From: Kordiimonas aquimaris
GTDB taxonomy: Bacteria > Pseudomonadota > Alphaproteobacteria > Sphingomonadales > Kordiimonadaceae
Assembly (NCBI RefSeq): GCF_025574485.1
Contig: NZ_JAOBPO010000001.1
Location: 379,501 to 443,500, forward strand
Length of the DNA stretch: 64,000 bases
Reading direction: 5' to 3'
Shown: positions 45,183 to 53,452 of the stretch, piece after piece
Layout: every line of letters starts with the position of its first letter
Numbering within the stretch: position 1 is the first letter of the stretch
The notes under the pieces: generated by a model
Told to the model about the DNA's origin: nothing
The model's input: the letters and a program-made list of their open reading frames with translations, nothing else
Databases searched by the model: none
Made by a program: the position numbers and the translations under genes

Positions 45183-45851
45183 CTAGCGTAACCACATAGG
45201 GTTAGATAATTTCTGTATAAACCCTTTATGGGCGTCAAGTTCAGTCTCGCTAACGACAAACTCTCGCTTTTCTCTCACCTTTTTAGGGCCTCGTGCTATT
45301 TTTATCGACTTATCTACCGACAGGTCCATCCCCGCCTGACGCCCTCCCATCAGCTCAATATATACATCTGCTAAAATTTCGGCATCAAGCAATGCACCGT
45401 GCAATGTACGGTGGTTATTGTTTACATCGAAGCGCTTGCAAAGCGCATCAAGGCTGTTGGCTGCACCTGGAAACTTGGTACGGGCAATTGCGAGCGTATC
45501 AACAAACCTCTTTGGATGAACAATCGGTCGCCCAGCATTCTCGAGTTCCCAATTGATAAAACGCATATCAAACTCGGCGTTGTGCGCAACCAGCACACTA
45601 TCGTCACCGATAAACTCAAGGAAACCATCCATCACATCTGAAAAAACAGGTTTATCTTTAAGAAACTCTGTTGAAAGGCCGTGAATTTTAAAAGCACTGT
45701 CTGGTACCTCACGTTCAGGATTAACATAAACATGATAGTTTTCACCCGTGAGGGATTTATCGACCATTTCAACAAGGCCTATTTCGATAAGGCGGTCACC
45801 CATCATAGGATCAAACCCTGTCGTCTCCGTATCGAAAATTAACTCTCGCAT
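45183..45851 (-). CDS. dnaQ: DNA polymerase III subunit epsilon
   Basis: 222 residues. 3'-5' exonuclease motifs: Exo[13 protein letters not shown] (Asp-Glu), Exo[20 protein letters not shown], Exo[21 protein letters not shown] (His-Asp). It proofreads for DNA polymerase III. It overlaps coaE by 13 bp and is last in ppsR-maf-aroE-coaE-dnaQ, which runs away from the origin. Confidence 0.97.
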   Translation of the reverse strand: MRELIFDTETTGFDPMMGDRLIEIGLVEMVDKSLTGENYHVYVNPEREVPDSAFKIHGLSTEFLKDKPVFSDVMDGFLEFIGDDSVLVAHNAEFDMRFINWELENAGRPIVHPKRFVDTLAIARTKFPGAANSLDALCKRFDVNNNHRTLHGALLDAEILADVYIELMGGRQAGMDLSVDKSIKIARGPKKVREKREFVVSETELDAHKGFIQKLSNPMWLR

Positions 45852-46447
45852 GAAACTGCCTGCTCCCTGAGTTCCTGTGTTATCCGGGCAACTTCAGATC
45901 GTGCATGATCAAGCCCTTTGTCCGTTTCAATAACATAGTCCGCGCCGGCACGTTTGTCAGCATCTGGTGTCTGGCGGGCAAGAATATTATCAAACTTTTC
46001 CGGCGTCATGCCTTTGCGGTCAAGCACACGTGCGCGCTGCACATCCACTGGCGCAGACACGACAACAACCTTGTTACACGCTTTGTTGCCGCCTGTTTCA
46101 AAAAGCAGCGGCACATCAAGCACAACAAAAGGTACGCCTTTTTTCTGAGCATTTTCAAAGAACGCCGCACGCACCACACCAACCATGGGGTGGATAATGG
46201 CTTCAAGCTGCTCTTTTAATTCAGGTTTTGCAAAGACCATGGCACCAAGCTTCTGCCGGTCCAAAACACCCTCTTTGACCACACCTGGAAAAGCAGCAGC
46301 AATAGGGGCAATAGCAGGGCCACCTTTAGCCTGCAATGAATGCACCACTGCGTCAGCATCAAACACCGGCACATCCAGCTCCGCAAACATCTTTGCCGTT
46401 TCAGACTTACCCATACCGATCGAGCCCGTAAGGCCAACAACAATCAT
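45839..46447 (-). CDS. coaE: Dephospho-CoA kinase
   Basis: 202 residues. The P-loop [20 protein letters not shown] opens the protein; [20 protein letters not shown] and [20 protein letters not shown] follow as in CoaE. It adds the 3' phosphate that completes coenzyme A. It overlaps aroE by four bases at its start and dnaQ by 13 at its end. Confidence 0.96.
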   Translation of the reverse strand: MIVVGLTGSIGMGKSETAKMFAELDVPVFDADAVVHSLQAKGGPAIAPIAAAFPGVVKEGVLDRQKLGAMVFAKPELKEQLEAIIHPMVGVVRAAFFENAQKKGVPFVVLDVPLLFETGGNKACNKVVVVSAPVDVQRARVLDRKGMTPEKFDNILARQTPDADKRAGADYVIETDKGLDHARSEVARITQELREQAVSCES

Positions 46448-47295
46448 GACAATGCCTCGTCTAGTTTGTTGCGAAGGCGCTCATCTAATCCGACATCAAC
46501 ACCAAACCATATTTTGAAAGCAGCTGCACCTTGGTGCACAAGCATACCAAGTCCATCAACAGCAACAAGACCTCTGTCCGTTGCTTGTGCCAAGAGTTCT
46601 GTTTGAAGGGGCTTGTACACAATGTCGTACACAATTGTGCCTACTGCTACTTGAACAAGATCAAGATCAAGCGGTAGTTGGCCCGTCATTCCCAGCACTG
46701 TTGTGTTCACCACGAGGCCGGCGCCTGCCAATGCATTTTCGCGGTCACCCCAGTCAACCACCACAATGCGGCCACGCCCGATTTCATCAGCGATGGCTTC
46801 GGCTTTTTCTCTCGTTCGGTTTGCAATCATAACCATTGGTACATTGCTGGTCAGCAAACCAAGGCATGCCGCTCTTGCAGCACCACCTGCGCCTAAAACC
46901 AAAGCCGGTCTATCCTGTTGCCAGCCAGGTGCTGATAACTTCAGATGCTGCATGAGGCCAATACCATCAGTATTAAACCCTGTTGTTGTACCGTCTGGAT
47001 TGATTTTCACTGTATTGACCGCACCCATTTGCCGGGCAAGGGGGGCAAGTTTATCCAGAAAAGGGATAATCGCCGTTTTATGTGGTACCGTTAGGTTAAA
47101 GCCTGTGTATCCTTCATTTTTGAAAATCTCTAGCTGCTGCTCCAAAGCGCCCTCAAGCACATCAACAGCAATATAGTCTCCCTTAATGCCGGTTTCAGAA
47201 AACCAGTGCTTATGAATAAGCGGCGACAAGGACTGGGCAACAGGGTGCCCAATAACGGCAGCTTTTTTAATGGTATTTTCATCCAAATTCATCAT
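46444..47295 (-). CDS. aroE: Shikimate dehydrogenase
   Basis: 283 residues. Substrate site: [20 protein letters not shown], then [17 protein letters not shown] with the catalytic Lys, [15 protein letters not shown] site [17 protein letters not shown] and [20 protein letters not shown]. It reduces 3-dehydroshikimate with NADPH in aromatic amino-acid synthesis. It overlaps maf and coaE by four bases each. Confidence 0.96.
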   Translation of the reverse strand: MMNLDENTIKKAAVIGHPVAQSLSPLIHKHWFSETGIKGDYIAVDVLEGALEQQLEIFKNEGYTGFNLTVPHKTAIIPFLDKLAPLARQMGAVNTVKINPDGTTTGFNTDGIGLMQHLKLSAPGWQQDRPALVLGAGGAARAACLGLLTSNVPMVMIANRTREKAEAIADEIGRGRIVVVDWGDRENALAGAGLVVNTTVLGMTGQLPLDLDLVQVAVGTIVYDIVYKPLQTELLAQATDRGLVAVDGLGMLVHQGAAAFKIWFGVDVGLDERLRNKLDEALS

Positions 47296-47894
47296 TGGCC
47301 AAGCATTCCGTACTGCCGCAAGAAAACCAGAACATTTATTAGCGGCAGACCAAGTATAGTAAAATGATTGCCTTCAATTTTATCAAAGAGTTGTGCCCCC
47401 AAACCTTCAATCTGATATGCACCCACGCTCCAGAAAGCATCACTGCCAATTGCCTGTAAATAATCATCAATAAACGATCCAGAAAGAGGCCTCATGTGCA
47501 GCGTTGCTGTATCAACGGCGCGCCATATGGGTTGACCATTTTCATACATTACCGCAGCAGAATGCAATTGATGTGATCGACCCGACAGTAGGTTAAGTGT
47601 TTCTTTCGCGCTTTGAGTGTTTTGCGCTTTAGAGATGATATTAGCACCACATACTAGCGTTTGGTCAGCACCCAAAACCAGTTTATCGGGATTGATAATA
47701 GATACGCTTCGCGCTTTAGCATCAGCGAGAGCATCAGCAATATTACGCGCTGTTGTACCAGAAGAAATTAAGCTTTCCTTGAGGGAGATTTCGTCAATCA
47801 ACGCAGGCACAGTATCAAATACAACGCCTGCATTCTCTAACATGCGTTTGCGGGTTTCACTGCCCGAAGCAAGAATAAGGCAACCAGCTTGCAT
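47292..47894 (-). CDS. maf: Maf family nucleotide pyrophosphatase
   Basis: 200 residues. The Maf signature LILASGSETRKRMLENAG opens the protein; DKLVLGADQTLVCGANIISK and the later YLQAIGSDAFWSVGAYQIEG follow. Maf proteins hydrolyse non-canonical or canonical nucleoside triphosphates and affect septation. The ATG at 47894 lies one base after the ppsR stop and directly precedes the signature; an upstream in-frame ATG at 47936 would overlap ppsR by 41 bases. Confidence 0.93.
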   Translation of the reverse strand: MQAGCLILASGSETRKRMLENAGVVFDTVPALIDEISLKESLISSGTTARNIADALADAKARSVSIINPDKLVLGADQTLVCGANIISKAQNTQSAKETLNLLSGRSHQLHSAAVMYENGQPIWRAVDTATLHMRPLSGSFIDDYLQAIGSDAFWSVGAYQIEGLGAQLFDKIEGNHFTILGLPLINVLVFLRQYGMLGQ

Positions 47895-47895
47895 C

Positions 47896-48771
47896 TCAGG
47901 TTTTGTCCAGTTTTTCTTTATTACCACTGCGTGCATCCTGCCATTGGTAATATCTATTCAAGATTGCCGCAGCCGTTTCCTCAATTGACCGGCGCGTTAC
48001 ATCAATTGTCTGCCATCCGCGGTCTGTACAATAACGCCGACATTGTTTTATCTCGTCCTGAATATGCTGAAGGTCGATGTAATCACCTTCTTCTTCTTCA
48101 TTGATTGATCTTAACCGGTTGGTCCGAATTTGCGATAGCCGCTCGGGGCTTGTTGTTAAACCGATGACAAATTTGTCACGCAACACATCTAGCAAAGGAG
48201 GCATTGGCACAAAGGGCACAAAGGGTACATTCATTGTTTTGTAACCCTTGTTTGCCAGATAAATGCTGGTCGGTGTTTTTGAGGAACGTGATACACCTAT
48301 CAAAACAATATCTGCTTGCGGTAAATCCTCAACTAGCTGCCCATCATCATGAGCCATGGAAAATTGCAAAGCATCAATGCGCTCAAAGTAATCAGCATCC
48401 AAAATATGTTGCCGCCCTGGTTTGTGTGTGGCTTGCACGCCGAGGTAAGAGCCAAGCAACTTAATAACCGGATCCAGAATGGGTAAAACCGGTAAGTTCG
48501 CAGCGCGGCATTGTTGCTCAAGAACGTCGCGTATCTCAAGGTTCACCAGCGTGTACATGATAAGACCTGGGTGCTCCTTGATATCATCCATCAAACGCTC
48601 CATTTGCATAGCAGAACGAACAAGCGGCCAGTAATGCTTGTGAACCTCAACACCTTCAAATTGAACAAGGGCAGCAGATACAATTGCCTCAAGTGTCTCA
48701 CCAGTTGAATCAGACACTAGATGCAAATGATATTCATCGTTTTTAGTAGCTGGTGGCTGATTAAAGTTCAT
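47896..48771 (-). CDS. ppsR: Pyruvate phosphate dikinase / PEP synthase regulatory protein
   Basis: 291 residues, the DUF299 family: HLHLVSDSTGETLEAIVSAA at the N-terminus, then VLIGVSRSSKTPTSIYLANK, a P-loop-like element, and IGLTTSPERLSQIRTNRL. These proteins are ADP-dependent kinase/phosphorylases that switch pyruvate phosphate dikinase or PEP synthase. The gene faces away from the origin gap and heads a five-gene run with maf, aroE, coaE and dnaQ. Confidence 0.94.
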   Translation of the reverse strand: MNFNQPPATKNDEYHLHLVSDSTGETLEAIVSAALVQFEGVEVHKHYWPLVRSAMQMERLMDDIKEHPGLIMYTLVNLEIRDVLEQQCRAANLPVLPILDPVIKLLGSYLGVQATHKPGRQHILDADYFERIDALQFSMAHDDGQLVEDLPQADIVLIGVSRSSKTPTSIYLANKGYKTMNVPFVPFVPMPPLLDVLRDKFVIGLTTSPERLSQIRTNRLRSINEEEEGDYIDLQHIQDEIKQCRRYCTDRGWQTIDVTRRSIEETAAAILNRYYQWQDARSGNKEKLDKT

Positions 48772-48841
48772 TGTTTATCCTGTTATTGGCCTACTACTGG
48801 AACTCTATCAATATCTTGCCGAGTCGGCATTAACTTCAGGA

Positions 48842-48857
48842 ATAAGTCTGTGGATAA
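48842..48857 (-). repeat. 16-bp repeat copy 1 with DnaA box
   Basis: ATAAGTCTGTGGATAA, identical at 49141-49156. It includes a perfect DnaA box at its right end. Confidence 0.8.
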
Positions 48858-49140
48858 CACCTAGCACAACACATTGAGCAAACAAGGTAGGAGGATTGTC
48901 CTCATTTTGAAATGATGTTTTTAATATGGTTATATTTTTAATGCACAGGAGATAGAACTGGGGACAATTATACTAATTTATCACCAGATTTGCATGTTAT
49001 CCCCACTATTCACATAATATTTTGTGTTTAATTAACAGAAAAAAATTCAATAGTTTCACCATCTAAATGTCGGAAAATTTATTTTACTAACAAATCGACA
49101 GGTGGTTTACATTCACAATGAAGCATCACTTTATCAGGGT

Positions 49141-49156
49141 ATAAGTCTGTGGATAA
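49141..49156 (-). repeat. 16-bp repeat copy 2 with DnaA box
   Basis: ATAAGTCTGTGGATAA, same orientation as the copy 299 bases to the left. TCAGG precedes both copies with slightly different spacing. Confidence 0.8.
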
Positions 49157-49291
49157 AATGTTTTCCCCGTTGTTAACAGGCACCAAATACTACTACATCC
49201 TTTCTTTATAATTATTATTTATTAGTAGTTCAGCTTAGTATGGCTCAAATATAAAGTATCTCCTGTCTCCATAAAACCAAGTGAGTAACCA

Positions 49292-50323
49292 GTGACTAAA
49301 ATTTTGCTTGAAACATTAAAAGGCAACCCAGGTGACCGCGTACCGTTTTGGTATATGCGTCAGGCGGGGCGTTACCTACCAGAATACCGTGAGGTAAGAG
49401 CAACAACCAGTAGCTTTATGGAGTTTTGTTACAGCCCGGATAAAGCAGCTGAAGTAACGCTGCAGCCTATTCGGCGGTATGGTATGGATGGCGCTATTCT
49501 GTTCGCGGACATATTGGTTGTTCCAGACGGTCTTGGACAGAAGGTTTGGTTTGAGACGGGACACGGGCCAAAACTCACACCTGTGAATAATCAGGAAACC
49601 TATGACAACCTGTCATTTAAAAACTTTCATGACAAGGTTGGTGCTGTATATCAAACAATTGCGAAACTAAAACATATGCTGCCAAGCGATGTAACATTGC
49701 TTGGGTTTGCTGGCGCACCGTGGACTGTTGCCACATATATGATTGAAGGCGCTGGCAGTAAGGACCATGCAGCGGCACGGCAACTGGGGTACCGTGATTC
49801 TGAATTGTTTAATAAACTGCTTGATCTGTTGGTAGATGCAACGGCAGCCTACCTTATTCGTCAAATTGAAGCTGGTGCTGATGCGGTACAAATTTTTGAT
49901 AGCTGGTCAGCAGCTTTGCCTGCCAGTGCGTTTGAAGATTGGGTTATTAAACCAACTCGCGCAATTGTTGAAAAAGTGAAGGCCGTTTATCCGGAAACAC
50001 CCATTATAGGTTTCCCGCGCTTATCGGGTGCAGCGCTGCCTGCTTTTGTTGATGCAACAGGTGTTAATGCTGTTTCACTTGATACAGGTGTACCGCTTTC
50101 ATGGGCTGCAGATACTGTTCAACAGAAAGTTTGTGTTCAAGGGAACCTGGATCCACATCTTGTTGTTGCTGGCGGAGAACGAATGATATGCGAGGCTGAA
50201 TATATTCTCGAGACGTTAAGCGGTGGTGCGCATGTCTTTAACCTCGGGCATGGTTTTGTGCCGGAAACGCCGCCAGAGAATGTTGCGCAGTTATCGGCGT
50301 TTGTTAAAAATTATCGCCGATGA
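49292..50323 (+). CDS. hemE: Uroporphyrinogen decarboxylase
   Basis: 343 residues from a GTG start. Signatures PFWYMRQAGRYLPEYREVR near the N-terminus and LLGFAGAPWTVATYMIEGAG in the middle are diagnostic. The enzyme removes four carboxyl groups from uroporphyrinogen III in haem and related tetrapyrrole synthesis. It faces right, out of the origin gap, and starts the hemE-hemJ-rho-mnmE order. Confidence 0.97.
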   Translation: MTKILLETLKGNPGDRVPFWYMRQAGRYLPEYREVRATTSSFMEFCYSPDKAAEVTLQPIRRYGMDGAILFADILVVPDGLGQKVWFETGHGPKLTPVNNQETYDNLSFKNFHDKVGAVYQTIAKLKHMLPSDVTLLGFAGAPWTVATYMIEGAGSKDHAAARQLGYRDSELFNKLLDLLVDATAAYLIRQIEAGADAVQIFDSWSAALPASAFEDWVIKPTRAIVEKVKAVYPETPIIGFPRLSGAALPAFVDATGVNAVSLDTGVPLSWAADTVQQKVCVQGNLDPHLVVAGGERMICEAEYILETLSGGAHVFNLGHGFVPETPPENVAQLSAFVKNYRR

Positions 50324-50369
50324 TTTAGCGGCTAAATATAACTAATTAGCGAGCATTAAAGGATATTTT

Positions 50370-50813
50370 ATGGAAGGCTTTCTTGGTGAATTTTACTTAT
50401 GGGTAAAAGCGTTTCATATTATTTTTGTTATCTTCTGGATGGCGGCATTGTTCATGATGCCGCGTTTTTTCGCTTATCATTGTCAATATGATGTTGGTTC
50501 AGATGAGGATAAACATTGGATTGAGCGCGAAACCCGCCTTAAAAAAATCATCATGAATCCAGCTATGATGATTGCATGGACACTTGGAATATTACTGGTT
50601 TTAAATATAGGTATGGGTGCTGGTGGATGGCTGCACTTAAAGCTTCTTCTTGTGGTATTTCTCACCGGGTTTCATATTTATCTGGGCAAGCAAATGAAGG
50701 TACTTGCTTCCGGTGAGCATGTCAGAGAGGAAAAGTTTTATCGCAAAATAAATGAAGTGCCGGCGGCCTTCATTATTATCATTGTTATTCTCGCGGTGGT
50801 GAGGCCATTTTAA
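50370..50813 (+). CDS. hemJ: Protoporphyrinogen oxidase HemJ
   Basis: 147 residues with four membrane helices. HemJ signature KAFHIIFVIFWMAALFMMPR (His16), the helix with MIAWTLGILLVL, then LHLKLLLVVFLTGFHIYLGK. It converts protoporphyrinogen IX to protoporphyrin IX in the membrane in bacteria without HemG or HemY. It lies 46 bp after hemE and acts later in the same pathway. Confidence 0.92.
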   Translation: MEGFLGEFYLWVKAFHIIFVIFWMAALFMMPRFFAYHCQYDVGSDEDKHWIERETRLKKIIMNPAMMIAWTLGILLVLNIGMGAGGWLHLKLLLVVFLTGFHIYLGKQMKVLASGEHVREEKFYRKINEVPAAFIIIIVILAVVRPF

Positions 50814-50906
50814 ACCCGCACTTTTTCAATATTAAAAAGAGCTTTTAGTACACACTATATTTTTCGTTCATATGATATATAATAACATCTAATTTGGAGA
50901 GATTAG

Positions 50907-51797
50907 ATGTACCGTCTACTAGCAATGGCAATAAAGACTATTTCTGTTATTTGGTTGATTTTTACATCGACAGCGATTTTGTCGCAGCAGAACGATGATG
51001 AACTTCCTGTTTATGGTGCAAAAGACCTTAAGTTAGATACTTCAAAATTACGCCCGCATCGATTGCTGTATGATCCGAAAGACGGCATCGGTGGCTATAA
51101 AGATGGCCTGTTTGCTGACGGTATATATATAAACCCGCAGGTTTCCATAACATTAGACCGGACTGTTTATTACAATTCCCAAAATGATGTGCAGGATGCC
51201 ATTAGGGTTCGATGGGTAGCTAACACTCACCCGCACACCGACGAACTTATCGTTGATGCAAAAACACTAAGTACAATTAATGAGCAAGTAAGAACTGGCA
51301 AGAATTGGGAAACAAAAAACAAGCTACTATATGTCCGAGATAATACTGCGAACATATCTTTGGTTTCGGATAAACAAGATCCTTCTTTTACCTCGTTTCC
51401 ACTTGAACACAGTGATCACTATGGTTTGATGATTCTTCCCTATCTTTTCGCTTCAATGGATATACCCATAGGGTCTCATTTCAAGTTGCCAGCTATTGGT
51501 TCAAGCGAAGAAAGTTTCATTGAAATACAAACCTTAGGTCCAGCATCCTTTATTGATGCTGAAAATAAGGAACAAGCAGCCAACTTATTCAAAAGTGTTC
51601 ATAGCTGGGGTTATATTGAGTGGTATATTGATCCTGACAACAGCCCATATCACAAACATGCGGTTTGGCATTTTGGTGCTGATGGTACGCCTAATTCCAC
51701 AGCTGTTTCCAAAGTTATCGATTCGGTGAATTTTAAATCAGATATTTACGAGAATATTCTGGATAAAGAAGCACTAAAGCAAGATGGTTCAAACTAG
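50907..51797 (+). CDS. Hypothetical secreted protein
   Basis: 296 residues with a signal peptide or N-terminal anchor (IKTISVIWLIFTSTAILSQQ). The mature part is rich in Asp, Tyr and His, with strands such as GIYINPQVSITLDRTVYYNS. No domain was recognised. It is AT-rich and sits between hemJ and rho, where these genes are usually direct neighbours in Alphaproteobacteria, so it looks like an insertion. Envelope or periplasmic location is inferred. Confidence 0.7.
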   Translation: MYRLLAMAIKTISVIWLIFTSTAILSQQNDDELPVYGAKDLKLDTSKLRPHRLLYDPKDGIGGYKDGLFADGIYINPQVSITLDRTVYYNSQNDVQDAIRVRWVANTHPHTDELIVDAKTLSTINEQVRTGKNWETKNKLLYVRDNTANISLVSDKQDPSFTSFPLEHSDHYGLMILPYLFASMDIPIGSHFKLPAIGSSEESFIEIQTLGPASFIDAENKEQAANLFKSVHSWGYIEWYIDPDNSPYHKHAVWHFGADGTPNSTAVSKVIDSVNFKSDIYENILDKEALKQDGSN

Positions 51798-51877
51798 AGG
51801 TTTGTGTCTGGATTTAGTTTTTGGTTATTTCGCCGCTTTGTCTGTTTGTTCAAACTTATGGCTAAAATCTAATTCAC

Positions 51878-51906
51878 TTGACACATAAGCCCGAAATGGT
51901 AGCATA
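51878..51906 (+). promoter_or_regulatory. Possible promoter upstream of rho
   Basis: A perfect TTGACA lies at 51878-51883; the -10 element near 51902 (GCATAT) is poor. A 9-base direct repeat (TCGATGTGT, 13 apart) follows just downstream. The whole 339-bp stretch 51798-52136 has no gene and may be a long rho leader. Confidence 0.35.
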
Positions 51907-52136
51907 TGCCTTGTCGATGTGTTCTATCGATGTGTCAAATTTCTCCCGCAGTTTTCTATGATCGTTTGATAAATAACGGCGGAATCTTATCAGGATGATT
52001 ATGGTTTCATAATTGTTCAACTTCATAGCAATAGATACAGTCTAATCATTCGAATTATAGCTGCACGTAATCCAATCACGATGAATCCATCTTTCTGAAC
52101 AAATTTCATTAATAATATAGAGTTTTGGGCGATCCC

Positions 52137-53393
52137 ATGCATTTACAGGATCTCAAAGAGAAATCACCAGCGGACCTTCTTTCACTAGCTGAAGAAGTAG
52201 GCGTTGAAAACGCGAGCAGTATGCGCAAGCAGGACATGATGTTCGCAATCCTTAAACATCTTGCAGAAGACGACGTAGAGATATCTGGTGGTGGGGTTAT
52301 TGAAATCCTGTCTGACGGATTTGGTTTTCTACGCAGCCCTGAGGCAAACTATTTGCCGGGGCCAGATGATATTTATGTTAGCCCAAGCCAGATAAGGCGC
52401 TTTGCGCTGAGAACAGGTGATACGGTTGAAGGTCAAATCCGCGGACCAAAAGACGGTGAGCGGTATTTTGCGCTGTTGAAGGTTGCTTCGATTAATTTCG
52501 ATGAGCCTGAAAAAGTAAAACACAAAGTTCACTTTGATAACCTGACACCGCTTTATCCTGACGACCGTCTCAAGTTAGATCCTGATAACCCAACAGTTAA
52601 AGACAAATCACCGCGTGTTATTGATTTGGTGGCACCAATTGGTAAAGGTCAGCGGGCACTTATCGTAGCACCGCCGCGTACTGGTAAAACGGTATTGCTG
52701 CAAAATATTGCTAAAAGCATAACGGCTAACCATCCTGAATGTTATGTGATTGTTCTGTTGATTGATGAGCGACCGGAAGAAGTGACCGATATGCAGCGTA
52801 GCGTGAAAGGTGAGGTTGTTTCCTCCACCTTTGATGAGCCAGCATCGCGTCACGTTCAGGTTTCAGAAATGGTGATTGAAAAAGCGAAGCGCTTGGTAGA
52901 GCACGGCAAAGATGTTGTTATCTTGCTTGATAGTATCACGCGCCTTGCCCGTGCGTACAACACTGTTGTGCCATCGTCAGGTAAGGTTCTAACCGGTGGT
53001 GTTGATGCTAATGCACTGCAACGCCCTAAACGTTTCTTTGGTGCTGCGCGTAACATTGAGGAAGGTGGTTCGCTTTCAATCATTGCAACAGCGTTGATTG
53101 AAACAGGTAGTCGGATGGATGAGGTTATCTTTGAGGAATTCAAAGGTACAGGTAACAGTGAAATTATTCTGGATCGTAAAGTTGCAGACAAACGCGTGTT
53201 CCCGGCGATCGATATTCTGAAGTCCGGTACACGGAAAGAAGAGTTGCTTGTTGACCCAGGCATGTTGTCTAAAATGTGGGTGCTTCGCCGTATTCTTACA
53301 CCGATGGGTACAGTGGATGCGATGGAATTTTTGCTGACCAAGTTGAAGGATTCGCAAAACAACGAAGACTTCTTCAATCAGATGAACAATTAA
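52137..53393 (+). CDS. rho: Transcription termination factor Rho
   Basis: 418 residues, full length. The N-terminal helical domain ([20 protein letters not shown]) leads to a cold-shock-like RNA-binding fold with [20 protein letters not shown]. The motor has Walker [15 protein letters not shown] and the Walker B region [16 protein letters not shown] with the R-loop. The hexamer translocates on RNA and ends transcription. Start at the ATG 52137, matching the family N-terminus; a TTG at 52125 is also in frame. The long upstream gap may serve autogenous control. A perfect terminator follows. Confidence 0.97.
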   Translation: MHLQDLKEKSPADLLSLAEEVGVENASSMRKQDMMFAILKHLAEDDVEISGGGVIEILSDGFGFLRSPEANYLPGPDDIYVSPSQIRRFALRTGDTVEGQIRGPKDGERYFALLKVASINFDEPEKVKHKVHFDNLTPLYPDDRLKLDPDNPTVKDKSPRVIDLVAPIGKGQRALIVAPPRTGKTVLLQNIAKSITANHPECYVIVLLIDERPEEVTDMQRSVKGEVVSSTFDEPASRHVQVSEMVIEKAKRLVEHGKDVVILLDSITRLARAYNTVVPSSGKVLTGGVDANALQRPKRFFGAARNIEEGGSLSIIATALIETGSRMDEVIFEEFKGTGNSEIILDRKVADKRVFPAIDILKSGTRKEELLVDPGMLSKMWVLRRILTPMGTVDAMEFLLTKLKDSQNNEDFFNQMNN

Positions 53394-53416
53394 TATCTCA
53401 ATGTAAACAAGTTTGG

Positions 53417-53444
53417 AAAGGCCCGCTTCTTGCGGGCCTTTTTT
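53417..53444 (+). terminator. Rho-independent terminator after rho
   Basis: A perfect 10-bp stem (AAAGGCCCGC / GCGGGCCTTT) with a 5-base loop, running into six T residues. Confidence 0.92.
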
Positions 53445-53452
53445 ATGCAGCA

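Larger units (their letters stand above)
48772..49291. other. oriC: Putative chromosomal replication origin (oriC)
   Basis: A 520-bp gene-free, AT-rich interval between divergent ppsR and hemE. Two perfect DnaA boxes (TGTGGATAA) lie at 48849-48857 and 49148-49156. Single-mismatch boxes lie at 48997-49005 (TTATCCCCA), 49006-49014 (CTATTCACA, directly adjoining) and 49023-49031 (TGTGTTTAA). AT tracts that could unwind lie at ~48910-48945, ~49012-49050 and ~49198-49240. In Caulobacter the origin lies next to hemE, and parS, parA and parB are nearby here, as expected. Functional confirmation is lacking. Confidence 0.8.

Noticed and set aside
50822-50848. CTTTTT / AAAAAG inverted repeat after hemJ
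   Set aside because: Only A-T pairs and no GC-rich stem; not a convincing terminator.
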